DNA from: Rhynchonema sp. JSB1_4
Lineage: Eukaryota; Nematoda; Chromadorea; Monhysterida; Xyalidae
Assembly (NCBI GenBank): GCA_030248065.1
Contig: JASAMV010003354.1
Location: 1 to 64,000 of the forward strand
Length of the DNA: 64,000 nt
Direction: 5' to 3'
The position numbers and the translations under genes are program-made. The notes under the pieces were generated by a model. That model was not told where the DNA came from. It worked only from the letters and a program-made list of their open reading frames with translations, and made no database searches. Positions 1-11,052 of the stretch are shown here, piece by piece; the stretch's first letter is position 1, and every line of letters starts with the position of its first letter.

Positions 1-74
1 ATGCGGACACCGACACCGCAGTCATGCTGAAAAAAAAAGTTGCGAAAGGTCAAATCCACCAACTGTGTTTCATT

Positions 75-288
75 GGGTGATATTTTCGAAACGGTGTAAA
101 GGTCAGTTGGGTGTAAAGGTCGGCGGAAAGCTCGGTCGACAGCTCAGCGTAATAGACCTCGGTGCAAACTTGAAACATTCCACGTTAATAACAGGAAACG
201 TTTCACGTTTACACCGAGCTACGCCGACCGAACTTTACACCGACCTTTACGCCCAACTGACCTTTACACCGTTTCGAAAATTCCACCC
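75..288. repeat. Inverted-repeat element with GGGTGATATTTTCGAAACGG ends
   Basis: The sequence starting at 75 reappears as its reverse complement ending at 288 (about 65 bp per arm, ending CCACCC). The arms carry the repeated phrase GTGTAAAGGTC. A single arm of the same family is present at 2199-2280, so this is a dispersed repeat. I see no convincing target duplication. The rest of 1-618 holds no gene that I can support. Confidence 0.6.
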
Positions 289-618
289 TTTATGTGAGTG
301 TGACTGGCATTCTCTGGACCTGGCCAGAAAGAAACTTATATTATTGGTCTTGCATACCAAATTTCGAATTATAGGTAACACAGTCGGTGGAAATCAGGCC
401 GAGAGGTCTCTAGCAATGTGAATTTGGAAAAACGGAATGCTTGTGATTTGAATCCTATGCGCCGCTGGTACCCCTCGTTATTGCCAAAGAAACACAGTTT
501 GTGTCAATTGACAAATAATCGTAGGGTACATTTTTTTGGATTTCATCATATCCGACGAAACATCACTGAACTGGCTCAACGAGAGTTTTTCCGAAGTATT
601 CATTAAAGGGGTCGTGAC

Positions 619-1360
619 CAGGGTTGGATTAAAAAAAATTTTTATTATCGAACTTTTTAAAAAAAACCTTTTCGAAATTTTTTTTAAAAAATCACTTGTT
701 TTTATTCCGGACCCCAAAAAATTGGTTTCTTGAAGAATCAAATTTCTGAAATCATGTTAATAAGGTATGTTTTGAGGGACACTAAAGAGAACTTTTCCAC
801 TGACTTGCATGTTTGCGTAATCACCTGCGATCTAATCCCCTTGGTCATGACTTTGGGAAATTTCGAAGGAAACTGTAGGTATACATACTGTATGTAAATG
901 ACACAAGGAAGACCAACCTTCTGTTTGTGAATTTGGGGATAGATTTGAAGGGAGATAAAGACTCACACCATAATCACTTTGTGTCACAAAAGCAACAAAT
1001 AGCTAATCCACACAACTGCAAACAGGTGAGCAACGTGTAGTCTGTCGACAGCTTACGACACGCTCAATAACTGTACAGTATACGGTATGGGGTGTCCCAT
1101 TATACATGCAGCTGTTGTTGGGATGTCTGGGAACTGTATGAGTCCATCACAACACAATTTCAAACTAAAATATAAGCGCCGCAGGCAATTTTTTGGGAAT
1201 AGTGGGCAATAAAACACATGAAAACATGCCTTTTTACCTTAAAAAAGTCAGAAAATAACGAAAAAAAGTGAAAAAATAATAAAAAAAAGTGGAATTATTT
1301 TTTTAAAATTTTAAATCAAACTCTTTTTTGAAAACTTTTTTTCTTTTTAATGCAACCCTG
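619..1360. mobile_element. Non-autonomous hAT-like element (CAGGGTTGGATT family)
   Basis: The left end is CAGGGTTGGATTAAAA; the right end is the inverted, slightly diverged TTTTAATGCAACCCTG. The element is flanked by an exact 8-bp duplication, GTCGTGAC, at 611-618 and 1361-1368. The 742-bp interior has no transposase. A related copy lies at 2562-3093 with its interior in the opposite orientation. The terminal CAG and 8-bp duplication are typical of the hAT superfamily. Confidence 0.85.
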
Positions 1361-2280
1361 GTCGTGACATAACAACAGGAAGGGTATCAGACACTGGTGT
1401 TATAGATTGCTGGAAAACACAAGAGTCATGTCACGCTCAGGACATTTCGTTCCAAAACAGTGGTGAAATTTGAAAAGAGCCCTGTCAAAACGTCCCAGAA
1501 TGAAGATGGAACCAACATTGATTTGCACATAATTAATAACAATTATAATTTTACCATCTGGCGTGCCATGTAAGTACATTATTATAAGAACATTACTATG
1601 AAAATAGGAAAATTTGACATAGATGTGTGCTTGGGGGTCCCCAGAAATAGGCAAAAAGGCTGAGGCTCACCACAGTTGAGCGAGCTTTTGTCGAAACTTA
1701 TCAGCGATGGGAAATTGGTCTTGGATCGCTTGAATAGCGTGGTAAATGGGCTTTTCACCTGCTTTACAGTAAGTAAGTGTGCTTTCGATGTGGCCCAAAA
1801 ATGCAACGGAATATTTTTTTCAAAAATAGCGCAAAACAGCGTGGTCTTGGCAAAATAGCGCGAGCTGTGGTAATGCCAAAATCTGAATATGGTCTGACAC
1901 TAGAGCCAAGGCGTTCATGAAACATTTGTGACCAAACGGCACACGAAGAACATGCGAAACAGATCGGTATTTTAATTTAAAGGTGCGGAGATAGGGTCAA
2001 ATTTTTTTTTATCTTTTAGCCCTCCGGGCTCAGACAGGGAGCTGATATGTGAAAAAACCTTCTTGGCCGTGAATGTGGACCACGCCCTCTTGCTGTGCCA
2101 AGTTTCGTTGAGATTGGTTAAAGGGCTCGGGACGCAACCGTAGGAACGGTAGCAGGGCATATTGTTGAAATACCGTTGCAAAGCATCCTGACTGCCTATG
2201 GGTGATATTTTCGAAACGGTGTAAAGGTCAGTTGGGTGTAAAGGTCGGTGGAAAGCTCGGTGTGAGAAAGTTCAGTGTAA

Positions 2281-4014
2281 GGCCGCGTACAGATAGAGCT
2301 GGTTCTGGTTTTAGTAAAAAAATTTCTATGTCCGAAAACCAGAACCAGAGCCAGCTCTATCTGTACGCAAAACTGGAAATATTTCTGGCGCAATATTTTT
2401 TATTCTATGTCAGAGAACCAGAAATATCTCCAGCTCTATCTGTACGCAAAACTGGAAATATTTCTGGCGCAGTTCGAAACATTTATGTCACTAGGTTATT
2501 TGAAAAAACGTGGTGTGTGTGTGCTTGCAACATTTTGTTTGATTACAGGGTGCGCCGAAATCAGGGTTGGATTAAAAAAAGTAAAAAAATTTTTGTAAAA
2601 AGATTTAAAAAAAATTGGCCACTTTTTTCTTTTAAAATTTTAAAAAGTAAGTACACTTTTTTATTATTTTTTTGACTTTTTTCGTTATTTTCTGACTTTT
2701 CTAAGGTAAAAAGGCATGTTTTCATGTGTTGTATTACTCATGATTCTCAAAAATTGCTTGCGGCGCTTATATTTCAGTTTGAAATGGTGTTGTGATGGAC
2801 TCATACAGTCCCCAGACATCCCAACAACCGCTGCATGTATAATATAGGACACCCCATACCATATACTGTACAGTTATTGAGCGTGTCGTCAGCTATCGAC
2901 AGACTCCACGTTGCTCGCCTGTTTGCAGTGGTCGTGGATTAGTCATTTGCTGTTTTTGTGACACAAAATGAGCATGGTGTAAGTCCACCAATTTTTTTGG
3001 GCTCCGGAATAAGAAAAAGTGATTTAAAAAAAATTTAAAAAGATTTTTTTTAAAAAAAAAGTTCGATGATAAATTTTTTTTAATCCAACTCTGGCCGAAA
3101 TACATATACCTGGTATGAATTATTGTTTGTGTAGTAACTGTTTCGATTTATGATAAACTTTGGCTAATTATTTATGGTTTGCTGTGGGCGCTTTGCAGCA
3201 ATCTTCCATCGTTTATTTGCCAACATGTTTTCAGGTATGATGTTTTCAGGTACCTTAGAAATCTAAACAAGGCCGCCTAATCTGCTGCGCTATCAGAACT
3301 AAACTTTCCACTTCGATTTGTTCGTTGATGTTCTCGTCCATGCTGACGAAAGCAGAGACGCCGCTGGAGTGTATTTTCATTTAAGGGTTTGAGGTACATT
3401 TTCCAAAAAACTGGTTCACGCACAAGGTGCTCAACGGAAATTCTTAGTGTGAAAGTTCGACCAATCAGCAAATAAACTCGCATTGTGCTTGAACCGCTTT
3501 TTTGGAAAATATACCTCAAACACCGTAGTGAAAATCCTCCCAGCGGCGTCTCTGCTTTCCTCAGCATGGATGAGAACATCAACAAACTGTATCGAAGTGG
3601 GAGGTTTAGTTCTGATAGCGCAGCAGATTAGGGGCCTTGTTTAGAATTCTCCGGTACCTGAAAACATGTTTGCAAACGATCGAAGATTGCTAGCAAAGCG
3701 CCCACAGCAGATCATAAAAAATTAGCCAAATTTTATCTCAAATCGAACCAATGACTGCACAAACAATATTTCATACCAGGTGTATGTATTTCGGCTTTCG
3801 TTTTTTGCCGAAATTCGGCACACCCTGTAATCAAACAAAATGTTGCAGGCACGCGCACCACGTTTTTTTCATAAATAACCAAGGGACATAAATGTTTAGA
3901 ACTGCGCCAGAAATATTTCCAGTTTTGCGTACAGATAAAGCTGGCTCTGGTTCTGGTTTTCGGACATAGAAATTTTTTTAGTAGAACCAGAACCAGCTCT
4001 ATCTGTACGCGGCC
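2281..4014. repeat. Long fold-back (inverted-repeat) element
   Basis: The sequence from 2281 (GGCCGCGTACAGATAGAGCT) returns as its reverse complement ending at 4014. The match extends inward through landmarks such as the CAGGGTGCGCCGAAAT region and the TAGTTCTGATAGCGCAGCAG region near the centre (about 3.45 kb). The left arm is longer because a separate hAT-like element (2562-3093) has inserted in it. No coding capacity is visible. Confidence 0.75.
2562..3093. mobile_element. hAT-like element nested in the fold-back
   Basis: The ends are CAGGGTTGGATTAAAAAAA and TTTTTTTAATCCAACTCTG. They are flanked by an exact 8-bp duplication, GCCGAAAT, at 2554-2561 and 3094-3101. The interior is the inverted relative of 619-1360 (shared tracts around CTGTACAGTTATTGAGCGTG). 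The right arm of the surrounding fold-back lacks this insertion, which independently supports its boundaries. Confidence 0.85.
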
Positions 4015-4766
4015 TCACGCACAAATTTTAAGACAAACTTTAATCCTGACATAGTACTCTTTAGTTGGAGACGGATTTCGTCTGCATTCCCCCTGCATCA
4101 CTTGGATTGTGAGCCCAGGAGCCAGTTTCTATTCAGTGTAGATTTGAAATTCTACCCAGGGGTAAAAATTTCACCAGCAAACCTTCTGTGTAAAGATGCT
4201 TATTCTTTCAGAATATTTTTGGGCCGTCGGTTGTAACAACCTTTGCAGAGCTTCGGCCGATGTCAAAAAATATTTTCACAGAAGTTCAATATAAAAATAA
4301 TAAATTTTTCGAATAATGAAACCTACCCATGTGCAAAATTAAAAATCTACACTGAATGGAAACTAGCTCCTGTATACTCAAAACAAAATATCAAAAGCAA
4401 GTCCCAAAATTTCTTTAGTTTAATGATGAACAATGTCGAGCTGAATCACTTTCAAAGAACGTGATTCCAACCACAAACAATTGTTACGGATAACTACGGA
4501 TAAAAAAGGTTTTCTCCATTGACACGTCTAACGACGGATGCAACGAAACGAGTTTTTCTGTTGGTTGTTAGTGTGTACCTCGACCGTTAGCTACACAGAA
4601 ACACACGAACCGCCTTTGGTCGACGATCGGTTGTGGCCAGCAGCAGTTGCTCGCGATCGTGCAATCCGAAGTCGTCGTTCGAAGTTGTCCGTTGAACTTT
4701 TATTCGGAAGTGTTCTTCTTGATGAACTGCAACAACATTATGGTTCATTTTGTTCGTTTGAGTTAT
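4015..4766. other. No gene recognised
   Basis: AT-rich unique-looking sequence. Short open frames exist on the plus strand, but none shows a recognisable motif or splice context. Confidence 0.4.
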
Positions 4767-5095
4767 ATGGGTTGGATTAATTTTTTTATTATCGAACTTT
4801 TTTTAACTTGTTTGAATTTTTAAAGTTTTTTTTGTAAATTTGTGTAAACGCCATGGAAAATGTATGGATCTGAGGGTATTCGAACACCCATCTCTCTTCT
4901 CGCAATGCATTGTGAGTCAAGCGCTCTACTAATTGAGCTACCAGACCCAACATTTCCAGCGGGCTAAACTCGGCTATAAACCTCATAGTCTGCCAGCCAC
5001 AGTATGGGGAGCTCTGCTGCAGCACTATATATGTATAGCGGGAGTGTAACATCACTGTAACATTTGCTTTTTTTATTCCGGACCTCAAAAATTTC
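4767..5095. mobile_element. Degenerate copy of the GGGTTGGATTAA element family
   Basis: The left part (GGGTTGGATTAA ... TTATTATCGAACTTTTT) and the right part (TTTTTATTCCGGACC) match the first ~110 bp of the element at 619-1360. About 200 bp containing a tRNA-like sequence has replaced or been inserted into the middle. No target duplication is visible. Confidence 0.5.
4866..4948 (-). tRNA. tRNA-like sequence, probably a pseudogene
   Basis: On the minus strand there is a seven-pair acceptor stem (GGGTCTG with CAGATCC, one G-U), a D-arm TAGCTCAATTAGTAGAGC and a T-arm with GTTCGAAT. The T-stem has only four pairs with an 8-nt loop. The anticodon arm cannot be folded normally: an imperfect 18-nt palindrome sits in its place, so no anticodon can be assigned. 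Polymerase III A and B boxes look intact. A decayed tRNA or the head of a tRNA-derived SINE are both possible. Confidence 0.45.
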
Positions 5096-6446
5096 GGTTA
5101 TCAGTGTGAAAAATTGTCGAAATTTTTATTTGTAAGCATTTTTGATTGTACTTGAGGATTGAGATTGAGAATATAGGAATAGTTCTTACCGACCAGTTGT
5201 GTTCACAAACGGGCAATAGCGATGTGATATTTTTTACGATGAGCCAGATAACGTGACCATGGTCTGTCCACCATACATATACTGTATATACTCTGACAAC
5301 ACTTTTGGGAGAAAGTTTTCAAACGTGCTGCCTGATCCGTAAAGCACACGCAAGTGGCGCAGCCAACTGAGTTTCGTAGCATTTCGCAAAACATTACGTT
5401 AGACTTGTGTGTTGAGCGGCTGGCAGTCACGTGACCGCTGCAGCTAATACACGCATAATCAGCTTTACGGATCAGACAACGCGTTTGAAAAGTTTCTCCC
5501 AAAAGTATTGTCGGAGTATACATATCTACATAGGTTGTAGTATGAAAGTGAAGGCGTGTCGCGGGACAGGTGAATAATATAGGCGCACTTTTTTTTAGTA
5601 AAGTTAGAAGAAAACACCTGCAACAACCCGCGGTTAGTGACCTCCGGCGTTTTGGAACGATAATTTGATACTTCAAAAATCAAAAAAATCGGGTTGTTTC
5701 AAAAAATGCAGTTAATCAAAAAAATTCAAAAAATTTTCTTTGAAACTCAGATTTTGCTTTTCTTGAAATAAAAAAGTTGTCCAAAATGGGCTGAAATGTC
5801 CAAAAATGGCACTTTCCGAGGTAAAAAATTGGCACTTTTTTCTGTGGACGGGTTAATTTTTCCAAAATCTGCATGCGGCGTCCTGTATTGAACGCAAACT
5901 TGTACACTGCTGGTCTTTTATAGTGATGCGGCACCTATAATGCACCACTGCATGCGACTACACACATAGGTATGCAGGTCTGGTACAAAATCTGAGCGTA
6001 CAAAGTCGATCTGACACGCAAGATTTGGGCTGTGATTGATATTCTGGTGGTCTTATATCAGATATACGGCATTAGATGCATTAAAATGCGTTGTGCGGCA
6101 TGCTACAAGACATTAGAGTGACATCATTAGTCAATATTAGCCTCAGACTGGTCGGATCTGCACAACATTACCAGATGTCACGACAGAAGTTCGGTCTCAA
6201 GCGAAAATTTTTCAATTTTTGAAAAAAATATGTTGTATCGATTTGATTTATCCTGAAATGTCATTTGCAACAGTTTTTCTGATAAAAAAACTTTTCGTCA
6301 AAAAATTAAAAAAATTATTTTAAAAAAGGTCGTTAATTAAAAAAAAATTTACAACGCAGCTCACCAGTGTTGTCGTTGGGAAACCGGAAGAGTCAGAATA
6401 CCGGATACCACCGGGCAAAGACTAAGATGTCTGATGCCCCCAACGG
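5096..6446. other. Repeat-rich intergenic stretch, no gene recognised
   Basis: This stretch holds a tract at about 5695-5770 (GGGTTGTTTCAAAAAATG, then GAAACTCAGATTTTGCTTTT) that is repeated at 8851-8930. It also holds a fragment at 6369-6445 resembling the left end of the CAGTGGTGCCGTTGGG family. No coding exon is supported. Confidence 0.4.
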
Positions 6447-7640
6447 CAGTGGTTAATAAAAAAATTTTTTTATTCAAACCCCACTTTTTTTAAAAAAATT
6501 TTTTTTTTAATTTAAAAATTTTTTTTTTATTCCAGCCAAAAACTGCCAGAATCGAAAAAAAATGAGCGCTAAGCAAAAAATAGTGGCATTTTTCTTCCAT
6601 AACGTGTGGTAAGTGCATATAAAGCACTCACGACACGAAAACAATACTAAACAATGGTCAATGAGTACCAACAGTAGTCAGGTACACACCCGTACACTTC
6701 CCCCACGTAGTGTGGGCAGGGTTGGGCAAAAAACGATTTTTTTTTTCAAAAAATCGTTTTTTTTAAAAAAAAAACGTTTTTTTTTAAAAAAAACGTTTTT
6801 TTTAAAAACGCCCAGATGACCAAAATATGCCCCCAAAAAAATTGGAAAACGCTCATGTTGGGAAGAAAACGTGGTTAAATGAAGTCATTCTATGTGTTCT
6901 GAGGCAAAATAAACAGGTTTCAACCCTTTTCTAGCGAGTTGCTAAGATCCCATATCAGACCCGCATCGTGGGACCAACTTTGGCCGGGGTCATCACTGAA
7001 AGTCAAACTCCGTATATCGACGTATCTCGACAAAGTAAAAATTGGTCGAAAATTTTTTGAAAAAAAATGGGACAAAAAAATTGATTTTCCTTGATAATCA
7101 GGGTACTTTCCCTGAAAAATCAGGGAAAATCAAGGAAATTCAGGATTTAAAAAAAAAAACGAAAAACGACCCAGGCGTTTTTTTAAAAAAAAAAACGTCG
7201 TTTTTTTTAAGAAAAAACGCCGTCGTTTTTTTTTGCCCAACCCTGAGTGTGGGTGCCTTGGTGTGGCTTTGTGACACTCAAGACGGTAAATTTGGGTGAA
7301 ACTATTGCCTCTTGGTGCACGACCAATGCAAATATGTGACAAACAGTGTAAATATAGGGTGAATATCACACCGAATCACTGCTTTCGGGTCTGTTGCATG
7401 GATAAATGCATGCCCACCTAGTCACATGTACATGTGAGTGTGTGCATTATATCTAGATGCCACAAAACAACGATTATGGCACCCAATACACCCATGGTTG
7501 GGTCGGGTGATGTTAACAGTAGCAATTTTTATGCAAAAAATAGCACTTTTAGAGCAAAAAAATAGAGAAATTTTCGAATTTTGAAATAATAAAAAAAATT
7601 TTTTTAACTTTTGGAACGAATTTTTTTTTAAAAACCACTG
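6447..7640. mobile_element. hAT-like element (CAGTGGTTAAT family), host of a nested insertion
   Basis: The termini are CAGTGGTTAATAAAAAAA and AAAACCACTG, flanked by an exact 8-bp duplication, CCCAACGG, at 6439-6446 and 7641-7648. A second family member is at 11053-11713, and the two are alignable along most of their length. Removing the nested element at 6717-7245 leaves about 657 bp. On the minus strand the insertion lies 8 nt inside the intron that follows a candidate exon (7656-7786). Confidence 0.9.
6717..7245. mobile_element. hAT-like element (CAGGGTTGGGCAAAAAACG family), nested
   Basis: The inverted ends are CAGGGTTGGGCAAAAAACG and CGTTTTTTTTTGCCCAACCCTG, with an exact 8-bp duplication, AGTGTGGG, at 6709-6716 and 7246-7253. 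It sits inside 6447-7640, so it is the younger insertion. The subterminal regions are poly-A/poly-T blocks around short ACG motifs. Confidence 0.9.
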
Positions 7641-7655
7641 CCCAACGGGACTCAC

Positions 7656-8755
7656 CGCTAAACACGTCGTCAAAGTTCAACGCGCGTTCTTCGGTCATCA
7701 TTTTCGGTCGACATTGCCTTGCCTGATGGCCATGTTCGGGGCAGGACAACAAGACGACTAATGACTCGTTGTCGGACGAGCGAATGCTGAGCAACGGAGC
7801 AAAACGTTGACAAAGATTGACAATTCACACTACACAAAAGAAACAGAAACACATCGGCCTGTATGTTGTCACCGCAACGGATTGAGGTTCGCGCATGGAC
7901 GACAACGCATACGCCTTGCAGCGTTGTTCTCGCACGAAACACAACCAGTTGCGTTGCAACAAACATATAAAATGCGTACAACATACGTGTTGTGTTTGAG
8001 AACGACAATGTCGTAGTTGCGAATCCAGTCGCCATCCGGTCGTCCCTTGGCGTAGATCGTGAACAGTTCGCCTTCGCACTGGCCAGACGGTCTGAAGCGA
8101 AAAACGGTGCTAACGTATATAACTGTGTTGATGCTCTATGAAAATAAAGGAAATATGCTCAAAACGTGTAGGCAGACACTAACAAAGTACGCTCATTCCC
8201 ATATCACATTCAACTTACGTGTCAATGTGGGAACAATTGGTTAAATAACAGTAGCCTCGGACAGTTACATTCGCGTCACAGTTGAGCCAGGCGTCGTTCT
8301 GCAGCTTCAGTGCCACAACTTGGCCGGACGCGATTCGTGTCTGTAACAAACAAACAGACTGCATTTGACTAAATAATCCATCAGCACTGTTTTGAAAAAA
8401 TGAGTTGTCATCCTTTTAAAGGGTGTGTCTGACGTCTCCTAAACTATCTAAATTTTGTTCTCATCAAAAAAGTCTCCCAGTTTATCCATCTTTTGCAAAT
8501 TGTCACGACTTATAGTGCGTTAAATTCGACACCAACGCATTACTTTCAGAATTTGGGCACAAAATCCGGGCTCAAAGCCAGTAAACTTTGAGGCAGCTAG
8601 ACACACACAAACAAGATTTAAATGAAACATTCAGTTCATTCGCAGTCATGCCAACAGCTGGAGCTTCTCATGCTGAGGGTCCCGGCGACTTCGTGGCTCT
8701 TTGTGATATCGTCGCGCGTATGTGTAACGTCGCCCTTTAGGTCTTGGTCGCTCAT
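7656..8755 (-). CDS. Candidate cysteine-containing protein, four exons, unidentified
   Basis: Four minus-strand exons join in phase: 8755-8729 (possible start, MSDQDLKGD), 8340-8219, 8091-7987 and 7786-7656. Splice sites are good: TTACAG before exon 2, GTAAGT after it, TTCAG before exon 3, CTCAG before exon 4, GTGAGT after exon 4. The joined protein contains the phrases GQVVALKLQNDAWLNCD and GELFTIYAKGRPDGDW, with cysteines spaced through short beta-strand-like segments. This pattern is reminiscent of beta-trefoil or fascin-like folds, but I cannot name a family. It continues 3' beyond the hAT element at 6447-7640, where I did not find the next exon. Another minus-strand exon at 10944-11045 could be an upstream exon of the same gene or a different gene. 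The start exon is the weakest part. Confidence 0.45.
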
Positions 8756-8759
8756 AAAT

Positions 8760-9506
8760 GGACAAAGTCGCGAGTTTACAACAATAATGCACGAACACCA
8801 CCAAAACGCGCATGTATGTAAAATTAGGCGTTGGAGTGTAGTTTGGACCAGGGTTGTTTCAAAAAAAGTGGTTAATTAAAAAATTTAAAAAAAATTTTTT
8901 TCTGAAACTCAGATTTTGCTTTTTTTTAATAAAAAACTTTGGACTATACAGTAGCACCGCGAACATCAGAAAATTACTTTATAAGCTTCATTTCAAATTC
9001 TATTATAATCAGGTGAAACGCAGTTTGCGTATAGTATGTGTGGTCCAACCAATTGCTCATGAGACGATATATTTCAAGCTGGCTGGGTCAGATTTGTCGC
9101 TCCTCCGCAGTTCAATTCTCGGAGAAAAAGGCGATTACAATTGCACAGCAGTCTTTCGTTTGGAAACGCGCGTGTGCTGCTTGCTCAGCGTGCAATGTTT
9201 CAAGCTTACTCCGACATTAGGACAGCCTTACGTAAAGAAAAGGCCTTACGCCTTACGTAGAAACCCAGTTTGGTTTGGGTGTGTGGCGTTTCCAACGTTT
9301 TTACTTGCGAAAATTACACGAGCGATATTCCACTCAACTTTTCACTGAACTTTTCACTCAACTCGAACTGTTCAGTGAACTTTATCAGTCGTGCTGGTTT
9401 TCAACCGAACTTTTTCCACTGAACTTTCCAATCGACCCTTTCGTGAATAGCAGCCCACGTCAGCAAAGTTTGTCAGCAAACTTTTTTGGCACGAATTTTC
9501 AATACT
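8760..9506. other. No gene recognised
   Basis: Contains a short repeat fragment (8849-8936) starting CAGGGTTGTTTCAAAA. It is bordered by GTTTGGAC at 8841-8848 and CTTTGGAC at 8937-8944, possibly a hAT-type insertion that lost its right terminal repeat. A run of CACTCAACTTTTCACTGAAC-like phrases at 9330-9430 is a short degenerate tandem repeat. Confidence 0.4.
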
Positions 9507-9816
9507 AAGACTTAGGTTGAACACGGAAACCGGAACACGGAAATAATTCACATGCAAACCAGTTTCATAGATTTCCGTGCACCAGTTTCATAGGTTTCCG
9601 CGTTCCGTGATTTTCTTATATTCACGGAACATGGAAATATTTCCGTGTCAATAGTTGCTGTTTGCGTCAACATGGGGGCTTTTGACGTCAGCACGCTGGC
9701 TTTTGTCATCACCACCGCAAAAGCACCGTTTGCGTGCCTGATGCATTTCCGTGTTCCGTGGCACGGAAATATTTCCGTGTTCCGGTTTCCGTGTTCAACC
9801 TATGTAAGTCCGCCCT
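9507..9816. repeat. Palindromic repeat built of CGGAAATATTTCCG units
   Basis: The left end CTTAGGTTGAACACGGAAAC returns inverted at the right end (GTTTCCGTGTTCAACCTA). The interior alternates ACGGAAATATTTCCGT and GTTTCCGTG. A related palindrome with CCGGAAAT units occurs at 44874-45054, so this is a dispersed family with self-complementary subunits. Confidence 0.6.
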
Positions 9817-9824
9817 AAGGTTTG

Positions 9825-10890
9825 CCAATGCACCATAACACACAACATATGGCAAAAATCTTGCTGACATGTCTTTTTTCAAAGTTCACAGTCACACTCA
9901 AAGTTACGTGTAAAATGACGGTGAATTACCACGAGTTCAAAGTCAAGCTCACCGTCACATTCAGCAGTTCAAAGTCAGATGTTTCGGGCTCACGCTGGCT
10001 GATATACAGTGGCCTTCGGTTTTCTAAACGAAGGGCCATGTGCGACACGTTGTTGTACGCGGTTGGATATTTTTCTCGCAATAATATTCTTTTAAGCATG
10101 TAGCTCAAGCGTTTTATGAGTCAATTTCCGACTTTTACCGTTTTCTGAATAGAGGTAACGAAATAAGGGGGCGATCATCAATGGCGATGCAAAAAAATTG
10201 ACTGCAGTCAGTTGTCGCAACGTATTTTAATAAGACTGGTTAGAAAGTGATAAAACGTAGAAATAATGTCTAAAACACTTGTGTTACATTCTTAAAAGAG
10301 GGAGAAAAACATCCGACCCAGCGTTGCACAAAACAAAAAAGTTTTTTTTAAAAAAGTGGTTGTGTTTTTAAAGTAGGCACTTTTAAAAAAAAGAGCAATA
10401 AGCTGCTCAATTTTCAAACCAAAACAAAAATTTTCTCCCAAAAGTAACTTATAGCCACGTGTTTGTCACTTGTGCTTAATTCCAACACATTTGTCGTTCA
10501 AGTTTCTATAAAATATATCCATGCTGATGCTTTCCCTTCATTTCTTTCTTCGATGCTGGAAAAAGTTTACTTCGCCGACTTTTTTTTAAAAACCAAAAAA
10601 TTGTTAAAAATGATTTTTTCTTTTTTTTCAACGCTCATCCGACCACGCACAACAACGGGTCACACATGACCCCTCGTTTAGAAAACGGCGTCCACTGCAT
10701 CCAGCCAACCTGAGCCTGAGCCCGAAACATCTGTGTTTGAACTGTTGCGTGTGACGGTGAGCTTGACGTGTTGAACTTGACTTTGAACGCGTGAAAGTTC
10801 ACCGTCAGCTTACACGTGACTTTGAGTGTGACGGTGAACTTTGACGTTGAGCTTAACGGTGCGTTTGTCTTTGTTTTGTGAATTCCAACC
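9825..10890. repeat. Fold-back pair interrupted by a hAT-like insertion
   Basis: 9840-10070 contains repeated phrases such as CAAAGTTCACAGTCACACTC and the ACGAAGGGCCATGTG region. 10645-10890 is its diverged reverse complement (GTGACTTTGAGTGTGACGGT and ATGACCCCTCGTTTAG). The element 10319-10636 lies between the arms. No coding content is supported. Confidence 0.6.
10319..10636. mobile_element. hAT-like element (CAGCGTTGCACAAAAC family)
   Basis: The left end is CAGCGTTG and the right end is CAACGCTC, inverted with one mismatch at the terminal base. The exact 8-bp duplication ATCCGACC is at 10311-10318 and 10637-10644. The 318-bp interior is poly-T/poly-A rich and has no open frame of note. Confidence 0.7.
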
Positions 10891-10943
10891 AATTAAAAGC
10901 GCAAGGAAACAAATTTCACGCAAAACCACGCCCAATTGCTAAC

Positions 10944-11045
10944 TGTTTGTTCCGGCGCTGACTGACGATCGACGACGGTATCACTGTTGTCATCGCTGAA
11001 GTTGGACGCGACTTGCGCCCAGGCTGTGATCGCCGGATCCAGTTC
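10944..11045 (-). CDS. Candidate internal exon whose 3' splice site carries a transposon
   Basis: The 102-nt minus-strand exon encodes ELDPAITAWAQVASNFSDDN and about 14 further residues, ending before a GTTAGC donor. Its acceptor CTTACAG|G is exactly the 8-bp target duplication of the hAT-like element at 11053-11713. The acceptor is therefore present twice, and the element's T-rich end (…TTTTTTTATTAACCACTG) now forms the polypyrimidine/branch region. The gene is unidentified. It may be the upstream part of the candidate gene at 7656-8755. The open frame also continues through the pre-insertion sequence into MMQIPTPPLQ, so an uninterrupted ancestral exon is possible. Confidence 0.4.
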
Positions 11046-11052
11046 CTGTAAG

